From Arthrospiribacter ruber (GTDB taxonomy: Bacteria; Bacteroidota; Bacteroidia; Cytophagales; Cyclobacteriaceae), in the NCBI RefSeq assembly GCF_019343195.1, contig NZ_RPHB01000009.1:124001-188000 (forward strand): a stretch of 64,000 nucleotides of DNA. The letters run 5' to 3'. A model generated the notes under the pieces. That model saw only the letters and a list, made by a program, of their open reading frames with translations, did no database searches and was not told the origin of the DNA. The stretch's first letter is position 1, and the number at the start of each line of letters is the position of its first letter. Positions 57,596-64,000 of this stretch are shown here, one piece after another. The position numbers and the translations under genes were made by a program.

Positions 57596-59091
57596 TGAAG
57601 GCATTAAAAAAATTCATCCCCTGCCTGGCACTCCTACTCGGTATTTCCTGTGTGGCAGAAAGAGAACAGGAAAATTCCTTTTACCTTAATCAGATCGCAA
57701 GGATTTCCATAAGCACCCCACAGCAGATTTTCTTTTCTGAAAATCTTAGCCAGGCTTTGCCTGTGGATGTCAGGTATTTTGACGAAAGCAACAGGCCTCT
57801 TTTTACAAACCAAAACATTCCTTTCGAATTATTCCTCACGGATTCCTTGATTGAAGCACCAAGCCTGGACCTTTCCCGACCAGGTACATACAGACTTCGG
57901 GCAGCATTTCCGACACGGGAACGCACTTTTAGCAACGATGTGGAAATCCAAGTGGTAGGCCCAGATTACATTCAAGAGATCAGATTGGATTTTTCTGATG
58001 AAACAAGAAACAGTTTTGCGGTAGCAGACAACAACACCATGGATTTCAGGGTCAGGGTATTTGGGCCTGAAGGAGAAATTACAGGACTGGAAGATCAGAT
58101 TTTGAGAAACTTGGAGCTTCAAGTGGGCGAACAAGTAAGTAGCTCGCTTCAAAACATACGGATCAGAGAGACCGGATCCCTTAAAGTCAAAGCCAGAATT
58201 TTCGGAGTGGAAAGCAATGAGCTTCAGATTGAATCCAGAGAAGATATTGTCTATCCAGTGAAAGAAATGCCGATCATTTTTCATGTATTTTCCAATGGTC
58301 CCAATATTTCTGAAGCACAGATGGCCAATGAAATTTCCAAAGTCAATGCAGCATTTGCCAATACAATCAGAACAAGCTTCAGAAGTAATGTAAATGCCGT
58401 AAACGGTTATTTCAGATTTAGATTAGCGGACAGGGCCCCGGATGGAAGCATGCTTCAGACAGTAGGATACAATAGGATTGAAGTAGCATCTGACTTTTCT
58501 GATGACAGTCCGGAATACCTTCAGACCAAGTTCGATGAAATGTGGGACCCAAACAGGTATATTAATGTATTCATAGAAAGCATAGGTTTTGCTGCAGGAT
58601 TTGCCTATTTGCCTACTTTGAGTGAGGGAGTGATTCCCGGTCTTCAGGTCAACTCCAACCCTGACCCGGTCATCAACTACCCTTATTCTATATCTTTGGA
58701 CTACAGGTTTGCCATAGAACAAAGCAATCCAAATCCACATGTCCTAGCTCATGAAATGGGGCATTACTTGGGATTGTATCATACCTTCCAAAACTGTGGA
58801 CCCGGTGATTATGTAGATGACACAAAACCCCATAGCATAGACAACCTTTCTGGAAATGCTGTTTTCAACAACAATAGAAGGAGTTGTTTAGGTGAAAACT
58901 TCATTTCTACCAATTTCATGGATTACGTGGTAAATGTGGATCATTTCACCTTTGACCAAAGAGAGAGAATGAATGCAGTTTATGATTTTGGTCTTTTTGT
59001 ACCCCGTGCCGAAAATCAGACTTCAAGGATCTCCTCTTTTAAAAAGGGAACACTTGACAGGAGCATTGAACCCATTATTTGTAATTTTTAA
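57595..59091 (+). CDS. Pappalysin-like zinc metalloprotease lipoprotein
   Basis: A 498-aa exported protease with a lipoprotein signal (LALLLGISC, C20). N-terminal beta-sandwich domains (about 25-220) precede the protease domain. The zinc motif is HEMGHYLGLYH (H386, H390, H396), matching HExxHxxGxxH, followed by the Met-turn sequence STNFMDYV. This places it among metzincins of the pappalysin (M43) type. Cysteines in QNCGPGD and RRSCLG probably form a disulfide. It starts on the last base of the upstream barrel gene and ends at a strong terminator. The substrate is unknown. Confidence 0.9.
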   Translation: MKALKKFIPCLALLLGISCVAEREQENSFYLNQIARISISTPQQIFFSENLSQALPVDVRYFDESNRPLFTNQNIPFELFLTDSLIEAPSLDLSRPGTYRLRAAFPTRERTFSNDVEIQVVGPDYIQEIRLDFSDETRNSFAVADNNTMDFRVRVFGPEGEITGLEDQILRNLELQVGEQVSSSLQNIRIRETGSLKVKARIFGVESNELQIESREDIVYPVKEMPIIFHVFSNGPNISEAQMANEISKVNAAFANTIRTSFRSNVNAVNGYFRFRLADRAPDGSMLQTVGYNRIEVASDFSDDSPEYLQTKFDEMWDPNRYINVFIESIGFAAGFAYLPTLSEGVIPGLQVNSNPDPVINYPYSISLDYRFAIEQSNPNPHVLAHEMGHYLGLYHTFQNCGPGDYVDDTKPHSIDNLSGNAVFNNNRRSCLGENFISTNFMDYVVNVDHFTFDQRERMNAVYDFGLFVPRAENQTSRISSFKKGTLDRSIEPIICNF

Positions 59092-59111
59092 ATCTGGTAA
59101 TCCATATTGAA

Positions 59112-59145
59112 AGCCTTGCAAGTGAAAATTTGCAAGGCTTTTTTT
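59112..59145 (+). terminator. Intrinsic terminator after the metalloprotease gene
   Basis: AGCCTTGCAA (59112-59121) and TTGCAAGGCT (59130-59139) form a perfect 10-bp stem followed by TTTTTTT. Confidence 0.93.
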
Positions 59146-59286
59146 GTGTTACTTTTTCCAATATTACCCATGAACCCTCAACAGGCTAAAAATCAATCCA
59201 TTATTTCACTTTGATTTCCAAAATCCTTACATTCATTTTCCAAACCGAAAGTTTCACATTCACTTTTACGCTTATACACCCGGATT

Positions 59287-60846
59287 ATGAAGCGAGATGG
59301 ATCAAAGTCAGAAGCCTTTTTCTTGAAAAAGTTGCGTAGAACTATTTTGACTCTTACTTGCTGCCTGTTTTTCTCACCCGTTTTTTCCCAAGAAATTATC
59401 ATCAAGCAACTAAAGCAGGACTTGATCACTGCCCCAAGGGACACCAACAAGGTTTGGATATACAGAGACCTGGCATTTTACTATCAAGATCAGCATTCCG
59501 ATTCTGTCATTTACTTCGCAGACGAAGGTGCCAAATTGGCCATTCAGCTCAATTTTATTCGCGGACAAATCTGGAGCCTTTACCAAAAAGCACTTGCGCT
59601 GGAGTACCTCAACAGATTTGAGGAAGCTATGGAAGTTTTTGCTTTTATGAAGAGTCTCTCATTACAGAGTAAAGATAGCCTTAGTCTCGCCAAGGTCACC
59701 AATGCCATTGGAGTGGCCTATTATTACCAAGGTATTCAGGATCAGGCTTTGGAAAATTTTCAGCAGGGATTTGACCTCAGCGAGCACTTGGGATATTTGG
59801 AGGGTATGTCCCAAGCACTCAACAACCTTGCAGTCATTTACAGGCAACAAAGAAATTTCAGAAGAGCTATGGAGGTACACCAAAAGTCCCTCGAAATCAA
59901 AAACAGCCAAGCAGACACCGTGGGAATGATCAATTCACATTACAATCTTGGACTGTTATATGCTTACCTTAATGATTATCCCAAAAGCTTACTTGAATTC
60001 CAAAAAGCTGATGCACTTTCATCCAATACTGCCTCTTCCCACAATCTGGCAGAAATCAATATCGGAAAAGCGGTAGCCTTTTATCACTTAGGCAATGACA
60101 CTCTTGCCTATAAACTCCTTTCTGAAGAAGTCCCCAAACTCAAGCCAGACAAAATCCATGAAAAAGCAGCTGCCCTTACTTATTTGGGAATAGTAGAGAT
60201 CAAACTTGACAAAAACGGGATTAATAAACTCTTGGAGGCCAGAGAGCTGCTCGAAAACTCTGACCGGCTAGAACTCAGAAGACTTCTTTATAAAGAACTG
60301 GCACTTGCCTACGAGTTGACTGGCGATCCTGGAAGGTCTGTTAGATTCTGGAAAGAATACAACCTCCTCAATGACAGTATCAATAATGAGCAAAAAGCAT
60401 GGGCCATAGAAGAGATGCAGGCAAGGTTTGACGCTATAGAAAAAGATAAGAAAATCCAACAGCAGGAAATGGCCTTATTTTCGGAGCAGTCAAAAAAGAA
60501 AAACATCAGCATCATCCTTACATTATTGTTTTTCGCTTTTACCATCAGTTTGTTTTTTTATGTAAAAAAATGGAGAAAACAAGTAAAAATCCGGCAAGAG
60601 GAGCTGGAACAAAAAAACAATTCAGGGAACCTTGATTTTGCAAAAATCAACCTCAAAATGCTCAGCCCTCTGACAAAAAGAGAAATCGAAATTATCAGGC
60701 TGGTAGAGGAAGGGAAATCAAACCAAGAAATTGCCAATCAATTGTTTGTCAGTGAAAACACCATCAAGACACATCTTAAAAATATTTTTTCCAAAACAGA
60801 AGCCAATAATAGGACTGACCTAATTCACAGATTGCACAGGTATTGA
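59287..60846 (+). CDS. TPR sensor with C-terminal LuxR-type DNA-binding domain
   Basis: A 519-aa one-component regulator. A signal or first membrane segment (TILTLTCCLFFSPVFS, about 20-35) is followed by about six TPR units (ALNNLAVIYRQQRNFRRAMEVHQKSLEI, HYNLGLLYAYLNDYPKSLLEF and others) in the periplasm. A transmembrane helix (ISIILTLLFFAFTISLFFYV, about 406-425) leads to a short coiled linker and a LuxR/GerE-type helix-turn-helix (LTKREIEIIRLVEEGKSNQEIANQLFVSENTIKTHLKNIF, about 460-500). It likely senses an extracytoplasmic signal and binds DNA from the membrane. Bacteroidota carry many of these. The downstream cytochrome gene is a positional candidate target only. Confidence 0.9.
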   Translation: MKRDGSKSEAFFLKKLRRTILTLTCCLFFSPVFSQEIIIKQLKQDLITAPRDTNKVWIYRDLAFYYQDQHSDSVIYFADEGAKLAIQLNFIRGQIWSLYQKALALEYLNRFEEAMEVFAFMKSLSLQSKDSLSLAKVTNAIGVAYYYQGIQDQALENFQQGFDLSEHLGYLEGMSQALNNLAVIYRQQRNFRRAMEVHQKSLEIKNSQADTVGMINSHYNLGLLYAYLNDYPKSLLEFQKADALSSNTASSHNLAEINIGKAVAFYHLGNDTLAYKLLSEEVPKLKPDKIHEKAAALTYLGIVEIKLDKNGINKLLEARELLENSDRLELRRLLYKELALAYELTGDPGRSVRFWKEYNLLNDSINNEQKAWAIEEMQARFDAIEKDKKIQQQEMALFSEQSKKKNISIILTLLFFAFTISLFFYVKKWRKQVKIRQEELEQKNNSGNLDFAKINLKMLSPLTKREIEIIRLVEEGKSNQEIANQLFVSENTIKTHLKNIFSKTEANNRTDLIHRLHRY

Positions 60847-60860
60847 GAGAAAGAAGCAAA

Positions 60861-60880
60861 AATCACCCAAAAGGGTGATT
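60861..60880. other. 8-bp perfect hairpin between regulator and cytochrome genes
   Basis: AATCACCC (60861-60868), AAAA loop, GGGTGATT (60873-60880). It lies 15 bp after the regulator stop and has no T-run on the plus strand; on the minus strand it is followed by TTTTTGC. It may weaken read-through into the cytochrome gene. Confidence 0.6.
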
Positions 60881-60944
60881 GATGAAAAGTAAGATTCCTG
60901 GATTTTTGTCAAGAAAACAACCGCTCTCAAAACCAATTTTTACT

Positions 60945-61916
60945 ATGAAGAAAATCTTGAAAATCTCTGCTTTCGTAATCACAGGAATCCTTGCCTTAAT
61001 TCTTGTGGCAATTGCTTACATTTCCATTGCGCTTCCCAATGTTGGCCCACCGGAGGAGATGCAAATAGAAATCACAGAAGAACGGGTAGCTCATGGAAAA
61101 TACCTAGCCCACCACGTAATGTTGTGTGTTGACTGTCATTCTGTGCGGGATTTCGAACTTTTTGCGGGTCCCCCGATTCAGTCCACCTTGGCTGCCGGGG
61201 GAGAAGTTTTTGACAAAAAAGAAGGTTTCCCTGGAACGTTTATTTCCCCAAACCTCACTCCTTTCAACCTCAAAGACTGGACAGATGGGGAGATTTTCAG
61301 GGCCATTACCACTGGGGTAAGAAAAGACGGTTCCGCTATTTTCCCAGTGATGCCTTATGGAGAATATTCCAAGGCAGACGCCGAGGATGTAAAAGCTGTG
61401 ATTGCTTACCTCAGAACCTTAGACCCAGTAGAAACAAACCACCCAAAGTCCAAGCCTGATTTCCCATTCAACATCATTCTGAATACTATGCCCAAAAAAG
61501 CAAACCTTAGCAAAAGACCGGACCCAAAACAAGATCAAGTTGCATATGGTGGCTATTTGGCTACGATTTCGGGTTGTGCTGAATGCCATACCAGATTTGA
61601 AAACGGGGCTTTTGTAGGAGAAAGGCTGGCCGGGGGACGTGAGTTTGAATTCCCTGAGGCTATGCTTGTAACCCCTAACCTTACCCCACATGAAAGTGGA
61701 ATAGGGAATTGGACCAAGGAAATGTTTGTTCAGCGCTTTAAAATGTATGGAGACAATTATATCCCCGAAAAAGTCAAACCAGGCGACTTTCAGACAATAA
61801 TGCCATGGATCATGTACGCAGGTATGGATGAAAGTGACCTGGAGGCCATATATACTTACCTCAAATCCCTTCAGCCGGTAGAAAACTACGTGGAAAAATT
61901 TCAGGCTAAAAAATAA
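60945..61916 (+). CDS. Diheme c-type cytochrome, membrane-anchored
   Basis: A 323-aa protein starting at the ATG at 60945; an in-frame ATG at 60879 would put 22 basic residues before the membrane anchor. An N-terminal transmembrane helix (ISAFVITGILALILVAIAYISIAL) anchors a periplasmic part with two haem c sites: C61-V-D-C64-H65 and C211-A-E-C214-H215. Each half has the expected SPNLTPF or TPNLTPH and Met-containing (FPVMPYGEYS, IMPWIMYAGM) axial-ligand regions. Such diheme cytochromes pass electrons from a periplasmic dehydrogenase to an oxidase or other acceptor. No dehydrogenase subunit is adjacent. It is convergent with the lipoprotein gene at 61951. Confidence 0.9.
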   Translation: MKKILKISAFVITGILALILVAIAYISIALPNVGPPEEMQIEITEERVAHGKYLAHHVMLCVDCHSVRDFELFAGPPIQSTLAAGGEVFDKKEGFPGTFISPNLTPFNLKDWTDGEIFRAITTGVRKDGSAIFPVMPYGEYSKADAEDVKAVIAYLRTLDPVETNHPKSKPDFPFNIILNTMPKKANLSKRPDPKQDQVAYGGYLATISGCAECHTRFENGAFVGERLAGGREFEFPEAMLVTPNLTPHESGIGNWTKEMFVQRFKMYGDNYIPEKVKPGDFQTIMPWIMYAGMDESDLEAIYTYLKSLQPVENYVEKFQAKK

Positions 61917-61950
61917 ATCATCAAAGAGGCGGTATTACAACTGCCCCTTC

Positions 61951-62403
61951 TTAATTCCAGTCTGCATCCTTTTGAAAAAGGTCCTTGGGTCTGTCTTCGC
62001 TGTTCATTGGCCAAATACTATGTAGCATCACTTTGTCTCCCTGCTTCACATATCCCATTATAAATGTGATCTGCTTGCAATATTCATATTCCAGGTAGAT
62101 AAACTTCTTTTGATTTTCCCCGACTTTTTTGAAAGTATTGACCAAGGAATAATCCGAAGATTTGCCACAGAGCTCGTTGACAGAATCACGTAAACCTTCC
62201 AAGTTTCTCTTTTTGTTTTGTAAAGCGATGGTGGTGGAAAGTCCTTCCGGTTCGAGCATGGGATGATGGATCAATTGCTGAGGATTTCTTACATTTTTTA
62301 GAAATCTTTCCGCATCCTTTTTAGCGGATTTGACCATGGGATCAGTATTACAGGAATACAATCCAATAAGCATAAAAAATAAAATTACGAAGCGGATTTT
62401 CAT
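61951..62403 (-). CDS. Lipoprotein of unknown function
   Basis: A 150-aa lipoprotein (VILFFMLIGLYSC, C18). The rest is mixed, with a lysine-rich first part (MVKSAKKDAERFLKNVRNPQQ) and a beta-rich second part (FIYLEYEYCKQITFIMGYVKQGDKVMLHSIWP). I recognise no domain. It lies 62 bp downstream of yraN on the same strand, possibly in one transcript, and converges with the cytochrome gene without a clear terminator. Confidence 0.75.
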   Translation of the reverse strand: MKIRFVILFFMLIGLYSCNTDPMVKSAKKDAERFLKNVRNPQQLIHHPMLEPEGLSTTIALQNKKRNLEGLRDSVNELCGKSSDYSLVNTFKKVGENQKKFIYLEYEYCKQITFIMGYVKQGDKVMLHSIWPMNSEDRPKDLFQKDADWN

Positions 62404-62465
62404 ATTGAAGATATTTGTCCGAAACTACCTAAATTCTGACAATACTTACCAGTTCCTTTGGTTTT

Positions 62466-62822
62466 TTAATAAAAAGCATCTTCAAAATGCCTGAAATTAA
62501 TATTCCCGTTTCGATCCCTGTACACTCCTACAATATCAAAGCGGATATCTTTGTGCCAATCTTTTTCGTGGATATAATGATCCGCAGCCTTGATCAGCAG
62601 CTTACGCTTGGTAGCATCGACAAACTCCTCGGCAAACCCAAAGCCAGTACCACTGCGGTATTTAACCTCCACAAAAACCAGCAATCCACGAAATGTAAAT
62701 ATCAGGTCAATCTCCGCATGCCCATAGCGGTAATTGGCTTCCTGAAATTCATACCCTTTTCCGGACAACCAAGTTTTGACCAGGTCCTCCGCTTCCTTAC
62801 CTTTGTCATTATGAATGGCCAT
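62466..62822 (-). CDS. YraN family (UPF0102) endonuclease-like protein
   Basis: A 118-aa cytosolic protein of the UPF0102/YraN family with the PD-(D/E)XK-like layout: GKEAEDLVKTWLSGKGYEFQEANYRYGHAEIDLIF and then LVFVEVKYR. The acidic residues in AEIDLI and the ExK in FVEVKYR (about 52-55) are the putative catalytic set. The family is related to resolvase-like endonucleases, but its role is not established. The length is normal. Upstream 122 bp separate it from divergent lipB. Confidence 0.93.
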   Translation of the reverse strand: MAIHNDKGKEAEDLVKTWLSGKGYEFQEANYRYGHAEIDLIFTFRGLLVFVEVKYRSGTGFGFAEEFVDATKRKLLIKAADHYIHEKDWHKDIRFDIVGVYRDRNGNINFRHFEDAFY

Positions 62823-62944
62823 TTTTTGTTTTGTTTGTGTGTGTGTTAAAAAACTTAAGTTAAAAACAGGAGCAATTACAATGGCGTCTACAGGAGAACT
62901 ATCCGAAAAAAATCAGCGTTTCCATATAGCATCAATTACATCCC

Positions 62945-63658
62945 GTGAATCAAGTTATCAATAAAAAAGTAAAATTTCTAGACCTAGGCATCAAAGATTA
63001 CAAGGAAACCTGGGATTTTCAGGAAGAAATTTTCGCCAAAACCGTAGCTTTAAAAATCGCAAATAGAAATGCTACTCCCGAAGCGCAACAAATAACGGAC
63101 AACTACCTGATTTTTGTGGAGCATCCCCATGTGTATACATTGGGCAAAAGCGGTGCGGAATCCCATCTTTTGCTGGATCAGATTGGACTGACAGAAAAAA
63201 AAGCTACTTTTTACAAGATCAACCGAGGTGGCGACATTACTTATCACGGTCCTGGGCAACTTGTTGGCTATCCAATTCTGGATTTGGATAATTTCTTTAC
63301 GGATATACACAAGTACCTGAGACTGCTTGAGGAAACCATCATTTTAACTTTGGCTGATTACGGGATTGAGGCCGGAAGAATTGATGGGCTTACGGGTGTC
63401 TGGATTGATCATATCGAGCAAAAAAATCCCAGAAAAATCTGTGCTATGGGAGTCAAATCCAGCAGATGGGTCACCATGCATGGCTTTGCTTTCAATGTCA
63501 ATGCAGATATAGATTACTTCAACAACATCATTCCCTGCGGCATTCCGGACAAAGCAGTGACCTCCATGCACTTGGAATTAGGCAGGCCCTTAGATCAAGA
63601 CGAAGTCAAGGAAAAGGTCAAAAAGCATATCATTCATCTATTTGAAATGGAAGAATGA
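62945..63658 (+). CDS. lipB: Octanoyl-[ACP]:protein N-octanoyltransferase
   Basis: A 237-aa LipB enzyme that transfers octanoyl from ACP to lipoyl domains in lipoate synthesis. Motifs: RGGDITYHGPGQLVGYPILDL (about 93-113), the catalytic Lys in KICAMGVKSSRWVTMHGFAFNVN, and the catalytic Cys in NNIIPCGIPDKAVTSM. The start appears to be GTG at 62945 (GTGAATCAAGTT), because the conserved N-terminal KVKFLDLGIKDYKETWDFQEE begins a few codons later and no ATG is available. It is divergent from yraN. The next 340 bp are repeat-rich and contain no gene. Confidence 0.94.
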   Translation: MNQVINKKVKFLDLGIKDYKETWDFQEEIFAKTVALKIANRNATPEAQQITDNYLIFVEHPHVYTLGKSGAESHLLLDQIGLTEKKATFYKINRGGDITYHGPGQLVGYPILDLDNFFTDIHKYLRLLEETIILTLADYGIEAGRIDGLTGVWIDHIEQKNPRKICAMGVKSSRWVTMHGFAFNVNADIDYFNNIIPCGIPDKAVTSMHLELGRPLDQDEVKEKVKKHIIHLFEMEE

Positions 63659-63703
63659 TTTGTGATAAAAATGGATATTTTATTTTCTGGTCAGACCTAA
63701 ATA

Positions 63704-63741
63704 GAAATAGGTAGAAATATAATTGAAATATGGTTGAAATA
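63704..63741. repeat. GAAATA repeats at 10/11-bp spacing
   Basis: GAAATA starts at 63704, 63714, 63725 and 63736. It is the reverse complement of the TATTTC family at 2410-2475 and shares its 10/11-bp spacing and variable linkers. GATATT units follow at 63760, 63767 and 63778, as TATC units do at the other end of the window. Confidence 0.85.
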
Positions 63742-63951
63742 AGGTTTTAGATACTAATGGATATTGGATATTAGTGGATATTATGATACAGAAATATGCT
63801 TCGCGAAATAATTAGAAATATGCCTTCGGCGAAATATTTTCAACCCAGAGCTTTAGCGCAAACCAGAAGAGACAATTGATTCGGGATCTCGTTTAAAAAA
63901 CTAGTAGGTATTAGTGGACATTCATATAAAACAAGTCAAAAACTAGATTTC

Positions 63952-64000
63952 ATGTCTTGCATCTTTTGTCTTGCATCTTATGTCTCAAATCTCATGTCTC
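63952..64000. repeat. 14-bp tandem repeat, partial at window end
   Basis: Units ATGTCTTGCATCTT, TTGTCTTGCATCTT, ATGTCTCAAATCTC and ATGTCTC run to the last base, so the array probably continues beyond the window. Confidence 0.8.

Larger units (their letters stand above)
63659..64000. other. Repeat-rich intergenic end of the window
   Basis: No gene is supported. It contains GAAATA-N5 units (63704-63741), GATATT units to about 63785, a duplicated motif AGAAATATGC-TTCG-GCGAAATA near 63790-63836 that could form small GC hairpins, and a 14-bp tandem repeat to the window edge (63952-64000). Confidence 0.7.

Overview
The window is chromosomal DNA of an AT-rich Bacteroidota, most likely family Cyclobacteriaceae. 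Support for this comes from a SusC/SusD pair, a type IX secretion type-B sorting domain with a PorP/SprF partner, a KR2-like sodium rhodopsin, the gene order prs-rplY-pth, few Shine-Dalgarno sequences, and Bacteroidota-style promoter boxes (TTTG...TAnnTTTG). I see no rRNA, tRNA, CRISPR array, prophage or intact insertion sequence.

Layout. 1-2.3 kb: housekeeping genes prs, rplY, pth. 2.3-3.2 kb: a repeat-filled intergenic region carrying a SAM-I riboswitch about 510 nt ahead of a homocysteine-forming sulfhydrylase gene (3.2-4.4 kb). 4.4-5.9 kb: a lipoprotein serpin and a probably truncated lipoprotein. 5.9-14.9 kb (minus strand): SusC/SusD and an FG-GAP/ASPIC lipoprotein, headed by a five-fold helically phased TTGCAA array. 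15.4-19.4 kb: a TPR lipoprotein, a PspC-like protein, a GT2 glycosyltransferase, YbaB and a small conserved-looking protein. 19.4-21.4 kb: a tandem array of about 169-bp inverted-repeat units flanking a GxxExxY (PD-(D/E)XK-like) gene. 21.4-24.4 kb: a DUF2723 membrane protein.

24.5-29 kb is a sulfur/persulfide locus: thioredoxin, a CstB-like metallo-beta-lactamase/rhodanese fusion, an outer-membrane porin and a split YeeE/YedE transporter. 29-33.7 kb holds a cupin protein with a possible 26-aa membrane microprotein, an MFS transporter, an acyl-ACP thioesterase and a membrane-bound AraC regulator. 34-47 kb encodes a giant type IX-secreted surface protein (about 3981 aa, 18 near-identical 79-aa MBG repeats) followed by its SprF-type partner. 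47-51.4 kb holds an M3 peptidase, a sodium-pumping rhodopsin with the N-D-Q motif, a MITE-like insertion with target duplication, and a DUF4230 protein. 51.6-56.7 kb (minus strand) is a small glycan-processing cluster: esterase, DUF1593 nucleoside-hydrolase-like protein, GH78-type rhamnosidase. 57-62 kb holds a beta-barrel protein translationally coupled to a pappalysin-like metalloprotease, a TPR/LuxR-type regulator and a diheme cytochrome c. 62-64 kb holds YraN, lipB and a second patch of the 10/11-bp repeats seen near 2.4 kb.

The best candidates for something undescribed are the GxxExxY gene with its nested, symmetrically arranged repeat array, the phased TTGCAA array upstream of susC, the 11-bp TATTTC repeats around the SAM riboswitch, and the concertedly evolving MBG repeat gene. 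The rhodopsin is a clear functional call but belongs to a known family. All family assignments are by reading motifs; no database search was run.
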